A stretch of 64,000 bases of DNA from Methanooceanicella nereidis (GTDB taxonomy: Archaea; Halobacteriota; Methanocellia; Methanocellales; Methanocellaceae). The stretch is taken from positions 62,001 through 126,000 of the forward strand of contig NZ_PGCK01000008.1 of assembly GCF_021023085.1 (NCBI RefSeq), written 5' to 3'. The notes beneath the pieces are model-generated. The model was not told the origin of the DNA and searched no databases. It saw only the letters and a program-made list of their open reading frames with translations. Every line of letters begins with the position of its first letter. Within the stretch, counting starts at the first letter, position 1. This document shows, piece by piece, positions 9,526 to 17,974 of the stretch. The position numbers and the translations under genes are program-made.

Positions 9526-10107
9526 ATGGCAGATTCGGACGAAGATAGAGTATACCAGCTCAAGGTAAGCGTAAAAGGATACCGCCCGGAAGTATGGAGA
9601 CGCTTTTTAGTGCAGGAAAACGCGACTCTTAAAGAGCTTAACGATATACTTAAGAATGTAGTGGGATGGGAAGGTAACTACAAGCATATGTTCGTCATCG
9701 AAGGCGACCAGTATGGCGACAGGATCGTTGGCCGCCATTTCCGTAATGACAGGGACGTAAGGCTAAAAGACGTTGTCAGAAAAGAGAATGTCAGGTTCGA
9801 ATACGATTATTTTTCCCCGGACATGTGGCAGCATGAGGTCATGGTCGAGAAAATATTGCCAAAAGAAAAAAACAAACTGTATCCGGTATGTATCGAAGGC
9901 TCTTGCAGGACACCTGTGGAACACTATGGAAGAGAAGAATATTCGCTTGACCAGAGCAAGGCGGGAGATACAAAAGAACTTATGGATATGTCCATGTACA
10001 TGATGGAGGATTCTTTCGACGTGGATGAAGGAAAGCCGTTCTGCATCGATGAGATAAATGAGAGATTAAAAAGGTTAAGGATAGGTAGCACAAAGGTAAT
10101 GCCATAA
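9526..10107 (+). CDS. Plasmid pRiA4b ORF-3-like family protein
   Basis: The N-terminal half matches the pRiA4b ORF-3-like family (PF07929): YQLKVSVKGYRPEVWRRFLV, then a helix ATLKELNDILKNVVGW and MFVIEGDQYG. Members are widespread in bacteria and archaea, often next to mobile or toxin-antitoxin genes, and their biochemical role is not established. The later part keeps FEYDYFSPDMWQHEVMVEKI and a Cys-containing patch (CIEGSCRTPVEHYG) also typical of the family. It stands alone in its transcript. A short repetitive GC-rich element follows. Confidence 0.8.
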   Translation: MADSDEDRVYQLKVSVKGYRPEVWRRFLVQENATLKELNDILKNVVGWEGNYKHMFVIEGDQYGDRIVGRHFRNDRDVRLKDVVRKENVRFEYDYFSPDMWQHEVMVEKILPKEKNKLYPVCIEGSCRTPVEHYGREEYSLDQSKAGDTKELMDMSMYMMEDSFDVDEGKPFCIDEINERLKRLRIGSTKVMP

Positions 10108-10188
10108 ATAAGAAAGATACCTCATATAGTTTTTTACAATATTATTCAAGATCTTATGATAGTTATCGGGCATATCGTCCAATTTTCC

Positions 10189-10286
10189 GCGAAGCGAAGC
10201 GAAGCGGTCATGCCGGGGGAGTCCAGCGAAGGAGCCCGAGCGAAGCGAAGGGTCCGGAGCGACTAGAGGGGGTGGAAGCCCCCTCT
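10189..10286. repeat. GCGAA-rich repeat element with hairpin
   Basis: A GC-rich patch in an otherwise AT-rich gap contains repeated GAAGC/GCGAA units and ends in an 8-bp hairpin (AGAGGGGG at 10265-10272 with CCCCCTCT at 10279-10286, loop TGGAAG). It has no coding capacity and looks like a short dispersed intergenic element, possibly serving as a two-way terminator between convergent genes. Confidence 0.5.
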
Positions 10287-10378
10287 TCGTACCTGTAAAA
10301 ATCATGATGACCTTTTGAGAGATCTTATAAAAAGAACATATCAATAAATTAAAGGCCGCTATTTAAATCATTAAAATT

Positions 10379-11197
10379 TTAAGTCTTTTTACTCTCCGTC
10401 GCGTTCCACATGTCGACGTATTTCAGGACCTCGAACATGTTCACGTTAGCGATGACGGCGTTCGGCTTATACCCTTTGATGTTGCTCAACGACTTATCTG
10501 AAAGATATATCGTCTTGATGCCGAGCTTTGATGCGCCCATGATGTCCGCTTTCAGGTCATTCCCCACGAATACGGCATTCTCGGGTTTGATATCCAGGTT
10601 CTTTAAAGCCTGTAAGAATATCCTGGAATTAGGTTTCTTCGCGCCTACCATGCTTGAAAGCACGATAGTCTCAAAATACGGGTCCAGCCCGAACAGGCGC
10701 AGTTCGGGAATGGTAAAAGCTTCCTGCGCGTTAGACACTATGCCCAGCCTGTAGCGTCTTTGCAGCTGGTCCAGCGCGGGCTTTACTGTCGGATAGATGA
10801 AGATCTTCTTTCTGGTCGTCGCCCTGAACAGGTGCGAAAGGTCCAGCGCAAGATGCTCGAGCTCGTCGGGAGGCGGAGTAGTGAATTTTAATATGATGCT
10901 CTTGAAGACTTCTCTGACGTCAGCGTCGCGATGTATCTCTCGCTCTTCCCGTACGCGCATTTCATACTCTTCCATTATCTCCTTAAAAATATCCTCCTCG
11001 ACTCTTTCCCTCTCTTCTTTAGTCCCGATTCGCTTCGAGAACTCTTCATGATAGAACCATTTTAGCTGATCAGGTGTAAGATATATAGATTTATACTCCA
11101 GCCATTTTGACATCGTCTCGTAAGGCATAATGTTGTTCTCGTCCGTCGATATGTCAATCATTGTGCCGTAAATGTCAAAAAGTATGGTGGTTATCAC
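10379..11197 (-). CDS. HAD superfamily hydrolase
   Basis: Haloacid dehalogenase-type phosphatase. Motif I is FDIYGTMIDIS, motif II is GIVSNA, the motif III lysine lies in GAKKPNSRIF and motif IV is FVGNDLKADIMGA. A helical cap between motifs I and II marks subfamily IA. The start is set at GTG 11197: it overlaps the upstream kinase stop (GTGA), has GGTGGAG just upstream, and places motif I near the N-terminus. It is the last of a three-gene operon with a KaiC-like ATPase and an APH-like kinase, so kinase and phosphatase might act on the same small molecule (inference). Confidence 0.85.
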   Translation of the reverse strand: MITTILFDIYGTMIDISTDENNIMPYETMSKWLEYKSIYLTPDQLKWFYHEEFSKRIGTKEERERVEEDIFKEIMEEYEMRVREEREIHRDADVREVFKSIILKFTTPPPDELEHLALDLSHLFRATTRKKIFIYPTVKPALDQLQRRYRLGIVSNAQEAFTIPELRLFGLDPYFETIVLSSMVGAKKPNSRIFLQALKNLDIKPENAVFVGNDLKADIMGASKLGIKTIYLSDKSLSNIKGYKPNAVIANVNMFEVLKYVDMWNATESKKT

Positions 11198-12204
11198 AGA
11201 GGCTCCACCTCTATGCACTTTGTCCCTTCTTCCACGAGATACTTCTTGTATTCCCTGTCCCAGTATCCCAGCATGGCTATCTTGAACAGGCTCTGGGACA
11301 CATAGAAAGGCAGTATTGACTTAACGAACTCGAGCTCCGCTTCATCCGCCGCGTACGAGCTTAAAAAATGTTCAATGTAAGGCTCTGCCTTGCCGCCGTC
11401 GTTTGTCAGGTAGGCGAACTGGTGCTTTAGCTCGGACACCATGGCCCCAAGGTCGATGACCGGGCTATGTTTGCCTTTGCTCCGTTCCATGTCGAAGGCG
11501 TATATGATCCCGTTATCTATCTTGAAATTAGACGGGTTGGCATCGCCATGCACGGTGACTCCTCTCTGGTCAAATAGCGGCTTATAGTTGTACCACCTTG
11601 TAAGGCCTTTGAAAGTGCGGCGATGGTAGCCTCCCAGCATGTTCTGCTCCTCGAGATAAAGTAAGGATTTCAGGTAAGAGTAGAACATGTCAGCCTGATC
11701 TATCTGATAGCTCTGCGGCATGACGGTATGTATCTTTTTAAGGAGGCCGGCCGTAAGCTCTAGCGCCATATATAGCATCGCCGGGTCCCCGTCTTCTTTT
11801 ATGACATCGAGGATCACGGATTGGACCGTTTTTCCTCCCACATACATAGTTGCCAGCGCGCTGTCAATGTCTGCATTGATCCCGAGCGCCTTGACTACCC
11901 TGTATTTTCCGGAGCCGAACCCTTTCTTTTCGTACTCTAACAATTTCTCATACTCTGACCTCATCTCCCTTATCGGGTCATACGTGACATTAGTCCTTCC
12001 TTTTGTCCTGTTGAAGAACTTAACGTGAACATAGACATCATCGATATCATAGATGTGGGTATGGTGAGACGACACCTGTTTCTCGTGCAAGACCAGGATC
12101 TTCTCAGGCTTGTCCCCTGGAAATAGTTCCGGGTTCCCCCTTATCATCTCCCTTATCCAGAGGACCTCTCTGTCATCCTTGCATACCTCTTGAGTTTCAA
12201 GCAT
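11194..12204 (-). CDS. Aminoglycoside phosphotransferase-like small-molecule kinase
   Basis: Protein-kinase-like fold of the APH/choline kinase/LPS kinase type. The catalytic loop is VHGDANPSNFKI (HxDxxxxN), and the metal-binding region is AFDMERSKGKHSPVIDLGAMVSEL. A lysine in VYVHVKFFNRTKG could be the ATP-anchoring residue. The 336-residue length fits a single-domain kinase. The substrate is unknown; an antibiotic is only one possibility. It starts 9 bases after the KaiC-like gene and overlaps the HAD gene, which indicates co-expression. Confidence 0.8.
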   Translation of the reverse strand: MLETQEVCKDDREVLWIREMIRGNPELFPGDKPEKILVLHEKQVSSHHTHIYDIDDVYVHVKFFNRTKGRTNVTYDPIREMRSEYEKLLEYEKKGFGSGKYRVVKALGINADIDSALATMYVGGKTVQSVILDVIKEDGDPAMLYMALELTAGLLKKIHTVMPQSYQIDQADMFYSYLKSLLYLEEQNMLGGYHRRTFKGLTRWYNYKPLFDQRGVTVHGDANPSNFKIDNGIIYAFDMERSKGKHSPVIDLGAMVSELKHQFAYLTNDGGKAEPYIEHFLSSYAADEAELEFVKSILPFYVSQSLFKIAMLGYWDREYKKYLVEEGTKCIEVEPL

Positions 12205-12213
12205 AGGATCCTC

Positions 12214-12951
12214 CTACAATCGTTCCCTTCTATCCGACTCCACTTCAAGAGAATATGGTATGGAATCGGCATATACCTCTATGCCGCCTTTCCCGATGCC
12301 CATGGGCACTATGTTCATATTGAAGTCCTGCCGGCGCATCTTCGTGACCCAGAAGCATCTTTCTACGTTGTTGCCAAGCCTCGACATGAAAAGAAAAATG
12401 TTGCCGTCGCTAAGGTACATCTCTTCGGTTAGCGGCAGGTGCGGGAATATTTCCATGACCTCGGACAGAAGGAGCGTTGTTATGCTTTTCCGCTTCAGTA
12501 TGCGAATAAATTTTAGCAGGTACCTTCTTCTATCGATATCTTCCGGAAAATAATACTTAAAGAGGTTAATAGAGTCGAGGACCAGTCTTTTTGCCGTAGT
12601 GTTCTGTATCATCTCCAGTATTCCCTCGAGAGATCCCGGAAGGTCCGTCTTCATAAAATAATCGTTAGAGATGACGGTGATAGCACCCTTTTCCACGAGC
12701 GAGTCCCACTCCCCCCATCCTATGGATCGTGCATACTCCGACAGGGACGTGTTACTCTCCTCTACCGATATGATGAGCCCGTCCTCGCCATAGTCCTTAG
12801 CGCCGTAATAAATGAACTGCATACCGAATATCGATTTTCCGGACCCGGGCGGCCCTGATATGGTGACGGCAGAAGAGGGATATATGCCGCCCTTTAAGAC
12901 ACTGTCTACTCCCGGTATGCCAGTCTTAACATATGAAACATCATTAGCCAT
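12214..12951 (-). CDS. KaiC/RAD55-like RecA-superfamily ATPase
   Basis: Single-domain RecA-fold ATPase of the KaiC/RAD55 group, abundant in euryarchaea and thought to act in signalling or regulation. GIPGVDSVLKGGIYPSSAVT leads to Walker A (GPPGSGKS, about residue 34). The catalytic Glu region is ISVEESNTSL, and a Walker B-like strand is KRLVLDSINLF. It lacks the second KaiC domain and any HTH. It heads the operon with the APH-like kinase and HAD hydrolase. Confidence 0.85.
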   Translation of the reverse strand: MANDVSYVKTGIPGVDSVLKGGIYPSSAVTISGPPGSGKSIFGMQFIYYGAKDYGEDGLIISVEESNTSLSEYARSIGWGEWDSLVEKGAITVISNDYFMKTDLPGSLEGILEMIQNTTAKRLVLDSINLFKYYFPEDIDRRRYLLKFIRILKRKSITTLLLSEVMEIFPHLPLTEEMYLSDGNIFLFMSRLGNNVERCFWVTKMRRQDFNMNIVPMGIGKGGIEVYADSIPYSLEVESDRRERL

Positions 12952-12996
12952 GCAACAAATTATATATTATACAATTAATTTATATAATATTGTTGC

Positions 12997-13635
12997 TTAT
13001 ATAGCTGAATCGATCCATATTATGTCCATCGATTCAAGGTCGATAATCGCTGCCTGGCCGTCATGGGCATATCCCGGATTTATCACCCATGCTCCGTCTT
13101 TTACCTTTCCTCTTCCGCTGTGTATATGGCCGCAAATGATGATATCGACCCTGTCAAGAGCTTTCCTCAGGGCAGGGCTGCCTTTGTTCCCCGCGGGCGT
13201 CATATCCGTCGTATCATAAGGGGGAGCATGCGACACCAGGACGGTCCTCGGCATCTGAGGCATGTTCAGTACGTCCTTTAGCCTGTTTTCGATCTCTTCT
13301 TCCGTCATTTCACATGGAGTATTGTTGCCGGTGATATTGGAGCTTCCAAGGCCAAGGAACAGGGTATTCCCTATGACAGTCGGCCTTTCCTCAAGGTCTA
13401 TGGCGTGTTTTCTGATCTCTTCCCTGACCTCCGGGGGGTCCCAGTTGCCCGGTACAAAGAGCACGCGCTTACAAAAAGTCTTCAGGATGCTCAAAGTTCG
13501 CACTGCGTTCACCGGAGGGCCTCCATGGGTAAGGTCCCCGGCCACGACTATGACGTCTACCGGGTCACAGACCTTCAAGATCCCGTCGAGCCTGAAAAAT
13601 TTACCATGTAAGTCGGCGATGGCAAGTATTTTCAT
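12997..13635 (-). CDS. Metallophosphoesterase
   Basis: Calcineurin-like phosphoesterase of the YfcE/MJ0936-type group. All five metal-binding blocks are visible: ADLHG, AGDLTHGGP, GNWD, VSHAPPYDT and GHIHSGRG. The 212-residue length is typical of a stand-alone single-domain enzyme hydrolysing phosphodiesters or phosphomonoesters; the substrate cannot be predicted. It is on the same strand as the KaiC-like gene 45 bases downstream and might share its transcript. Confidence 0.88.
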   Translation of the reverse strand: MKILAIADLHGKFFRLDGILKVCDPVDVIVVAGDLTHGGPPVNAVRTLSILKTFCKRVLFVPGNWDPPEVREEIRKHAIDLEERPTVIGNTLFLGLGSSNITGNNTPCEMTEEEIENRLKDVLNMPQMPRTVLVSHAPPYDTTDMTPAGNKGSPALRKALDRVDIIICGHIHSGRGKVKDGAWVINPGYAHDGQAAIIDLESMDIIWIDSAI

Positions 13636-13705
13636 AATTAAAAAATCAGCATGTGCTTTAATAAAGATTGCTATGCTTTTAAGACGACTGACAAATCTTA
13701 CTTTT

Positions 13706-13970
13706 CACCACTAAGAACACCAAGGTACACTATATTGTTAACCACGAAGCGCACGAAGGCGAGTAAGGTACACTATGTTGTTAACCACGAAGCGCACGAA
13801 GGCGAGTAAGGTACACAAATTTTTTTTATATAGTATATGCTAATCTTCTTAAAAAGGTCCTTTGTGTTCCTTGTTTGCCTTTGTGCGCTTTGTGGTTAAC
13901 AGTTTAGTGTTCCTTGTTTGCCTTTGTGCGCTTTGTGGTTGGAAGCCGTGTCCTTGTTTGCCTTTGTGGT
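13706..13970. repeat. Cluster of 43-bp repeats in inverted arrangement
   Basis: Two direct copies of a 43-bp unit (starting about 13735 and 13778, core ACCACGAAGCGCACGAAGG) face two inverted copies (starting about 13864 and 13907, core CCTTTGTGCGCTTTGTGG), also with a 43-bp period. Partial copies lie at 13706 and 13948. The two arms are complementary with mismatches and could form a long cruciform around an AT-rich centre. Related sequences occur near 16032, 16808 and 19782, so this is a dispersed intergenic repeat family. It fills most of the gap 13636-14130; the remainder holds the promoter of the next gene (TTTTTAAA at about 14101). Confidence 0.8.
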
Positions 13971-14130
13971 AGACATAGTGTGTAATGAACATCTTTATTC
14001 TAAAGCACTTAAGGTATAGGCATTTTATTTGTTAGCATGTTTACATACGGTCAGGCCTTAAAAGTTTCTTTATAGCCTTTCTTCCATTGAATACGGAACA
14101 TTTTTAAACCGTGCCATCGTAAACAATAAC

Positions 14131-14517
14131 GTGGTAAATATGGCCGACGAGCCCGAGATAATGAGGTGGGAGCTACAGAAAGAGTCCCGCTGTTATAACT
14201 GTCATAAGGATGCGATACAGATCATCCAGATACTGCCGACGGAGACCACGGTCACCTGCTCGAACTGCGGAGCGCGCCGGTATTATACGATACACGGTAT
14301 CTACGCTTCGGATAAGAAGACGAGCTTCGAGGATACCAGGTTCAAGCGCAAGTATGACCGCTGGGAATTCATAAGGACGGCAAGATGCTCGAATTGCGGC
14401 AACAAGACGGACCATGAGATCGTCATAGACGAGTACAGGACGGGAATAGTCTGCCCTTCCTGCTTCTATACCCACGTGTACAATATAAGCATGTATGATA
14501 AGCCAAAAATAGAATAG
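14131..14517 (+). CDS. Small protein with four CxxC zinc-ribbon knuckles
   Basis: A 128-residue protein with four CxxC motifs (about residues 21-24, 43-46, 86-89 and 108-111), arranged as two zinc ribbons of similar spacing separated by a basic linker. It probably binds two Zn2+ ions and may contact nucleic acid or protein. I do not recognise the family. The start is GTG at 14131 or ATG at 14140; a TATA-like TTTTTAAA at about 14101-14108 would place a leaderless start close to either. It is followed after 3 bases by the marker 6-like gene, so the two are probably one operon. Confidence 0.75.
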   Translation: MVNMADEPEIMRWELQKESRCYNCHKDAIQIIQILPTETTVTCSNCGARRYYTIHGIYASDKKTSFEDTRFKRKYDRWEFIRTARCSNCGNKTDHEIVIDEYRTGIVCPSCFYTHVYNISMYDKPKIE

Positions 14518-14520
14518 GCG

Positions 14521-14886
14521 GTGACAAAGGTGGAAGATGGGCCGGAGACCTGGATGGTCGTGATCCATCCCGAGACAGGCGTGAAGGTTACAGGGATAAT
14601 CTCCCTGGCATACAGGCTTCATTTTCCCGTCCGGATGAAAGAGACATGTTTCGGCCTTCTTGTCGAAAGCGACAGGGACACCGTAAGGGGCTTTTTGAAC
14701 GTGCTGCGGGAACGCTATCCTTCCGGGATATTCCTGAAGCGAAGGGGCTACTCGATCAGCGATACCCGCGTATGCGGAAAGACTTTCGCCCCGGATCTTA
14801 CTTTTACGGGCTTAAAGCCCGGATATGGCAACGGCCCATGGTTTAAGAGGGCCATAGGTCAGTTCGTGAACCTCAGCTCTTCATGA
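14521..14886 (+). CDS. Probable methanogenesis marker protein 6
   Basis: The central block (VRMKETCFGLLVES followed by a helix, then IFLKRRGYSISDTRVCGK) matches my recollection of methanogenesis marker protein 6, where KETCFG and a later IGDxRRC motif are conserved. That family is restricted to methanogens and relatives and is thought to serve methyl-coenzyme M reductase assembly or modification, with no proven activity. Here the second motif has diverged and a ~25-residue tail follows. It starts with GTG three bases after the zinc-ribbon gene stop. The assignment rests on pattern memory only. Confidence 0.55.
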   Translation: MTKVEDGPETWMVVIHPETGVKVTGIISLAYRLHFPVRMKETCFGLLVESDRDTVRGFLNVLRERYPSGIFLKRRGYSISDTRVCGKTFAPDLTFTGLKPGYGNGPWFKRAIGQFVNLSSS

Positions 14887-15015
14887 TGGGGGGCTGAATC
14901 AAGGGTAATTGCCCGATAATAAACTCATTTTTTCGGACTTTCAGAATTGTATCAGTAAAGACTTAATAAAAGTAAAGAGTATACGTTCTCGCTTAAACAT
15001 AAAGAGTGATCCGGA

Positions 15016-15927
15016 TTGAATATAAAGCTCAATGACCTCGCAGGGCCCGCAGGTATGGCTCTTTTAATACTCATCGTACAGATCCTCGCGCTTCTTTTAG
15101 TGACTCCTCTTGACCAGTATGATATGAGAGCGTTCGATAACCCTGAAAGCATATGGAACCCGATCTTTTACATATTACTGATACTCGTGTTCACAGGCGT
15201 ACTGCTCCTGATCATCAAGTATCAGGTCAAATGGCTGATACAGGGGTTCATCGCATTCGCGGTCTTCTCGACTCTCGTCTATGTGCTGTTCGGCCTGTCG
15301 GTGCTGGCAATGCCGGACATATTGCCGGAGTATGCCCTGCTTGGCTCGCTGGGCGGCTCTTTGTTGTTTACGGTATTGATGTTCTTCTATCCCGAATGGT
15401 TCATAATAGACATAGTGGGCATCCTGATCGCTGCAGGCGCAAGTGCAATATTCGGCATATCTCTGGCAGTCATACCCACGATACTATTGCTCGTGATACT
15501 GGCGGTATATGACTTTATATCGGTCTACAAGACGAAACATATGATCACGCTTGCCGAAGGCGTCATGGACCTGAAGCTGCCCATATTGTTCGTCCTGCCG
15601 AGAAAGCTTAACTATTCTTTTGCCAGAAGCCGCCGTAAGAGCATTGAGCAGGGCTCCGAGAGAGAAGCATACTTCATGGGACTGGGAGATGCGGTCATAC
15701 CTTCCATACTAGCAGTCTCTGCAAATGCCTTCATCAGCGCCCCGGGGATCGGTTTCATTAACTTTCCCGCGCTGGGGACTATCGCAGGGACCCTGATAAG
15801 CTATATCGGCCTGATGTATCTTGTCTTAAAGGGCAAGCCACAGGCAGGGCTTCCATTCTTATGCACAGGGGCTATCGTAGGCTTCCTCATAGGATGCGCC
15901 GTAGCAGGCGTAAATCCCTTCTTTTAA
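15016..15927 (+). CDS. Presenilin/signal peptide peptidase homologue
   Basis: Intramembrane aspartyl protease homologue of the archaeal PSH type, which cleaves transmembrane helices in the membrane. About nine hydrophobic segments are visible. The two catalytic motifs are present: YD in VYDFISVYKTKHM (about residue 170) and GLGD in YFMGLGDAVIPS (about residue 240). The PAL-like motif appears as GLPFL near residue 280. The 303-residue length fits the family. The start is TTG at 15016, with GTGAT about 6 bases upstream. It is transcribed alone. Substrates are unknown. Confidence 0.88.
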   Translation: MNIKLNDLAGPAGMALLILIVQILALLLVTPLDQYDMRAFDNPESIWNPIFYILLILVFTGVLLLIIKYQVKWLIQGFIAFAVFSTLVYVLFGLSVLAMPDILPEYALLGSLGGSLLFTVLMFFYPEWFIIDIVGILIAAGASAIFGISLAVIPTILLLVILAVYDFISVYKTKHMITLAEGVMDLKLPILFVLPRKLNYSFARSRRKSIEQGSEREAYFMGLGDAVIPSILAVSANAFISAPGIGFINFPALGTIAGTLISYIGLMYLVLKGKPQAGLPFLCTGAIVGFLIGCAVAGVNPFF

Positions 15928-15978
15928 TTTTATTCTTTGATCACATTTTCAATGCTGTACATGAGCATAATGCATTTT

Positions 15979-16150
15979 CATCTCAAAGACTCAACTTTTC
16001 TTTTTTATACATGGCGACAAACAAGATAGCGCAAGTTAACCACAAAGTGCACAAAGGCACACTAGTTTCCACCACGAAATCTTTGATGAGCGGGGTCTTG
16101 CTCAGGTTTTAAGAATGAAAAATGTGTCTTACTAAATGGTCTTTGAGATG
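15979..16150. repeat. Short element bounded by 12-bp inverted repeats
   Basis: CATCTCAAAGAC (15979-15990) and GTCTTTGAGATG (16139-16150) are exact inverted repeats about 150 bp apart. A nearly identical end sequence, again paired, bounds the element at 25074-25161. The interior carries a copy of the ACCACAAAG-type repeat. There is no transposase; a MITE-like or hairpin-forming repeat fits. Confidence 0.6.
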
Positions 16151-16167
16151 GAGTTTTTATGGTTGTG

Positions 16168-16696
16168 CCGGTCGGATGGCAGGTAGACACGTAACCTCAC
16201 AAAAACACGGAAACACAAAAATTTTTTATATGATTTTTAAGGGCACGAAAACCCTAAGAATTTACTCACCAAACCACAAATGGCTCTAGTATCACCGTCA
16301 ACGCACAAACAGCCCTAACGCCCGGCTCAACGCACCAACCTGCTCTAAGTCACCAACGCTAAAACAAGACCCCGAACATTCCCCAAACCACAAAAGTTCA
16401 ATATCCCGGTTTGTGTTCGCCTGACTTATAGCAGGGATATTAGTCGTGCAAGCGTCAACCGTGCAGTTAAAATTTAGTGTTTTTGGAGAATGTTCGGGGT
16501 CTTGTTTTAGCGTTAGTGACTTAGAGCAGGTTGGTGCGTTGAGCCGTGCATTAGAGACTTTAGTGCATTGACGGTGATACTGGAGCCCTTTGTGGTTTGG
16601 TGAGTGAATCTTTGAGTTTTCGTGACCTTAAATTCTAAAAAATTTTTGTGTTTCCGTGTTTTTGTGAGGTTATGTGTCTGCCTGCCATCCGACAGG
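16168..16696. repeat. Giant imperfect palindrome (~530 bp)
   Basis: The arm 16168-16394 is the reverse complement of 16472-16696 with scattered mismatches, roughly 85% identical by eye over about 225 bp. Long perfect blocks include the ACCTCACAAAAACACGGAAA region and the GACCCCGAACATT region. The ~77-bp centre has its own AATATCCC/GGGATATT pair. There is no open frame and no transposase. The gene-free stretch 15928-17029 consists of this palindrome plus flanking repeats. Confidence 0.85.
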
Positions 16697-16807
16697 CATA
16701 ACTGCAGAACATCGATCCCGTAATAGATGTTACATGCAAGTCTTTACAGAGACCATCAAAAAGTCTTTCATGGGAGCGCTCAACGGGTTCGAGGGTACAC
16801 CATTTTC

Positions 16808-16960
16808 CACCACGAAGCGCTCGAAGGCGAGTAAGGTCCACAAAATATTTTTTATGTATATGATAATAGTCTAAAAATGTCCTTTGTGAACCCTCGAGCC
16901 CCTGGAGCCCTTTGCGGTGAAAGCTAGTGGTCCTTGGTTGCCTTTGTGGTTAGCCTGACC
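16808..16960. repeat. Inverted pair of the ACCACGAAGCGC-type repeat
   Basis: The arm at about 16808-16844 (CACCACGAAGCGCTCGAAGG) is complementary, with mismatches, to 16883-16919 (ending GAGCCCTTTGCGGTG). A third partial copy lies at about 16929-16952. It is the same family as the cluster at 13706 and the hairpin at 19780. Confidence 0.65.
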
Positions 16961-17029
16961 AATGATAAACCAATATATTATTTATAAAGAACTTACAGGG
17001 CAAAGCATTGAGCAGAGTATCCGTTTTTA

Positions 17030-17851
17030 TCATACCTCGACAGACGATGATATCCTTTCTATGGACCTCTCCACAAAATCATCGTTCTCGATCACGATCT
17101 CGATAGCCTGATTGGGACACACTGTGGAGCATCTGCCGCATCCTCTGCACTGGTCGCTTATGACCGCCCTTCCGTCAACTATGCTGACGGCATCGACGAA
17201 ACATGTCCCGTGCGTACATTTTCCGCATCCTGTGCACCTATCGGTGACGCTCACGCTGACACAGGGCATCTTCGTGACCTTTGAGCTGATATGCGAGGAC
17301 AGGTCCGGCAGAATTTTCCAGAGGCAGCAGCAAGGGCAGCAATTACAAATGGTCAGAAGCTTATTGTCCGGCCCTACGTTAAGCCATAGCGCGTCAAGCT
17401 TGTTCCTGCCGATCAAATGCACGAGCCCCGCTTCCCCGCAGCGCCTGACATGCTCAAGCGCCTCTTCTTTAGTAACTCTCCTGCCAAGGAGCGGATCTAT
17501 CTTCAATGTAGCCTCCCCCAGGAATATGCAGCCAAGTTCTACAGGATAATCCTTACAATTAGCAGAATCGCGGCATATGCACCTGTTCATTATCCAGTGG
17601 TATTCGGACATCTCTATGAAATGTTCCACTATGCGGGAAGGAAGCACAGTGTCCTGCGGCTGCTCTATCTTTTTATTCACCTCGATGACTTTGTCCATCG
17701 GGATGTAAATGATGTCATCGTTCTCGAAACATATCCTATCGACGGCCGCGCCCAAAACAGGCAATGTTGTCAGCCTTGCAAAAATAAACCTGAAAGGAAA
17801 GGCTTTTTTGATGACTTTCATGAAATACGAAGGCAAGGCCATAACTATCAA
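17030..17851 (-). CDS. Cys-rich 2x[4Fe-4S] ferredoxin-domain protein
   Basis: Iron-sulfur protein of 273 residues. The C-terminal part is a bacterial-type ferredoxin domain with two cluster motifs: CTGCGKCTHGTC (irregular spacing) and CRGCGRCSTVCP. The middle holds further Cys-rich stretches (CICRDSANC, CNCCPCCCLW) that could bind another cluster or metal. The N-terminus has a moderately hydrophobic stretch (FPFRFIFARLTTLPVLGAAV) but no clear signal. Similar proteins accompany oxidoreductases in anaerobes, but no partner is adjacent here. The start could be ATG 17851 or 17842. Confidence 0.8.
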   Translation of the reverse strand: MIVMALPSYFMKVIKKAFPFRFIFARLTTLPVLGAAVDRICFENDDIIYIPMDKVIEVNKKIEQPQDTVLPSRIVEHFIEMSEYHWIMNRCICRDSANCKDYPVELGCIFLGEATLKIDPLLGRRVTKEEALEHVRRCGEAGLVHLIGRNKLDALWLNVGPDNKLLTICNCCPCCCLWKILPDLSSHISSKVTKMPCVSVSVTDRCTGCGKCTHGTCFVDAVSIVDGRAVISDQCRGCGRCSTVCPNQAIEIVIENDDFVERSIERISSSVEV

Positions 17852-17974
17852 CCGATATCAGGATTGATTATATCTGTCACGGCCATTATAAAAGTATGCC
17901 TGTCAGGCCTCTGCTTACGGACGATATTAAAAGATGAGCAAGAAACCCATAAGGCTCCTGCCCTTATTCGCTTT

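Noticed and set aside
13706-13970. CRISPR array
   Set aside because: The 43-bp units are adjacent without unique spacers, occur in both orientations and have no cas genes nearby.
15861-16112. Open frame after the presenilin homologue
   Set aside because: It overlaps the end of that gene in another frame and runs into a dispersed repeat; it has no ribosome site and no protein-like pattern.
16168-16696. Insertion sequence
   Set aside because: No transposase frame lies in or beside the palindrome, and it is too short and symmetric for an IS.
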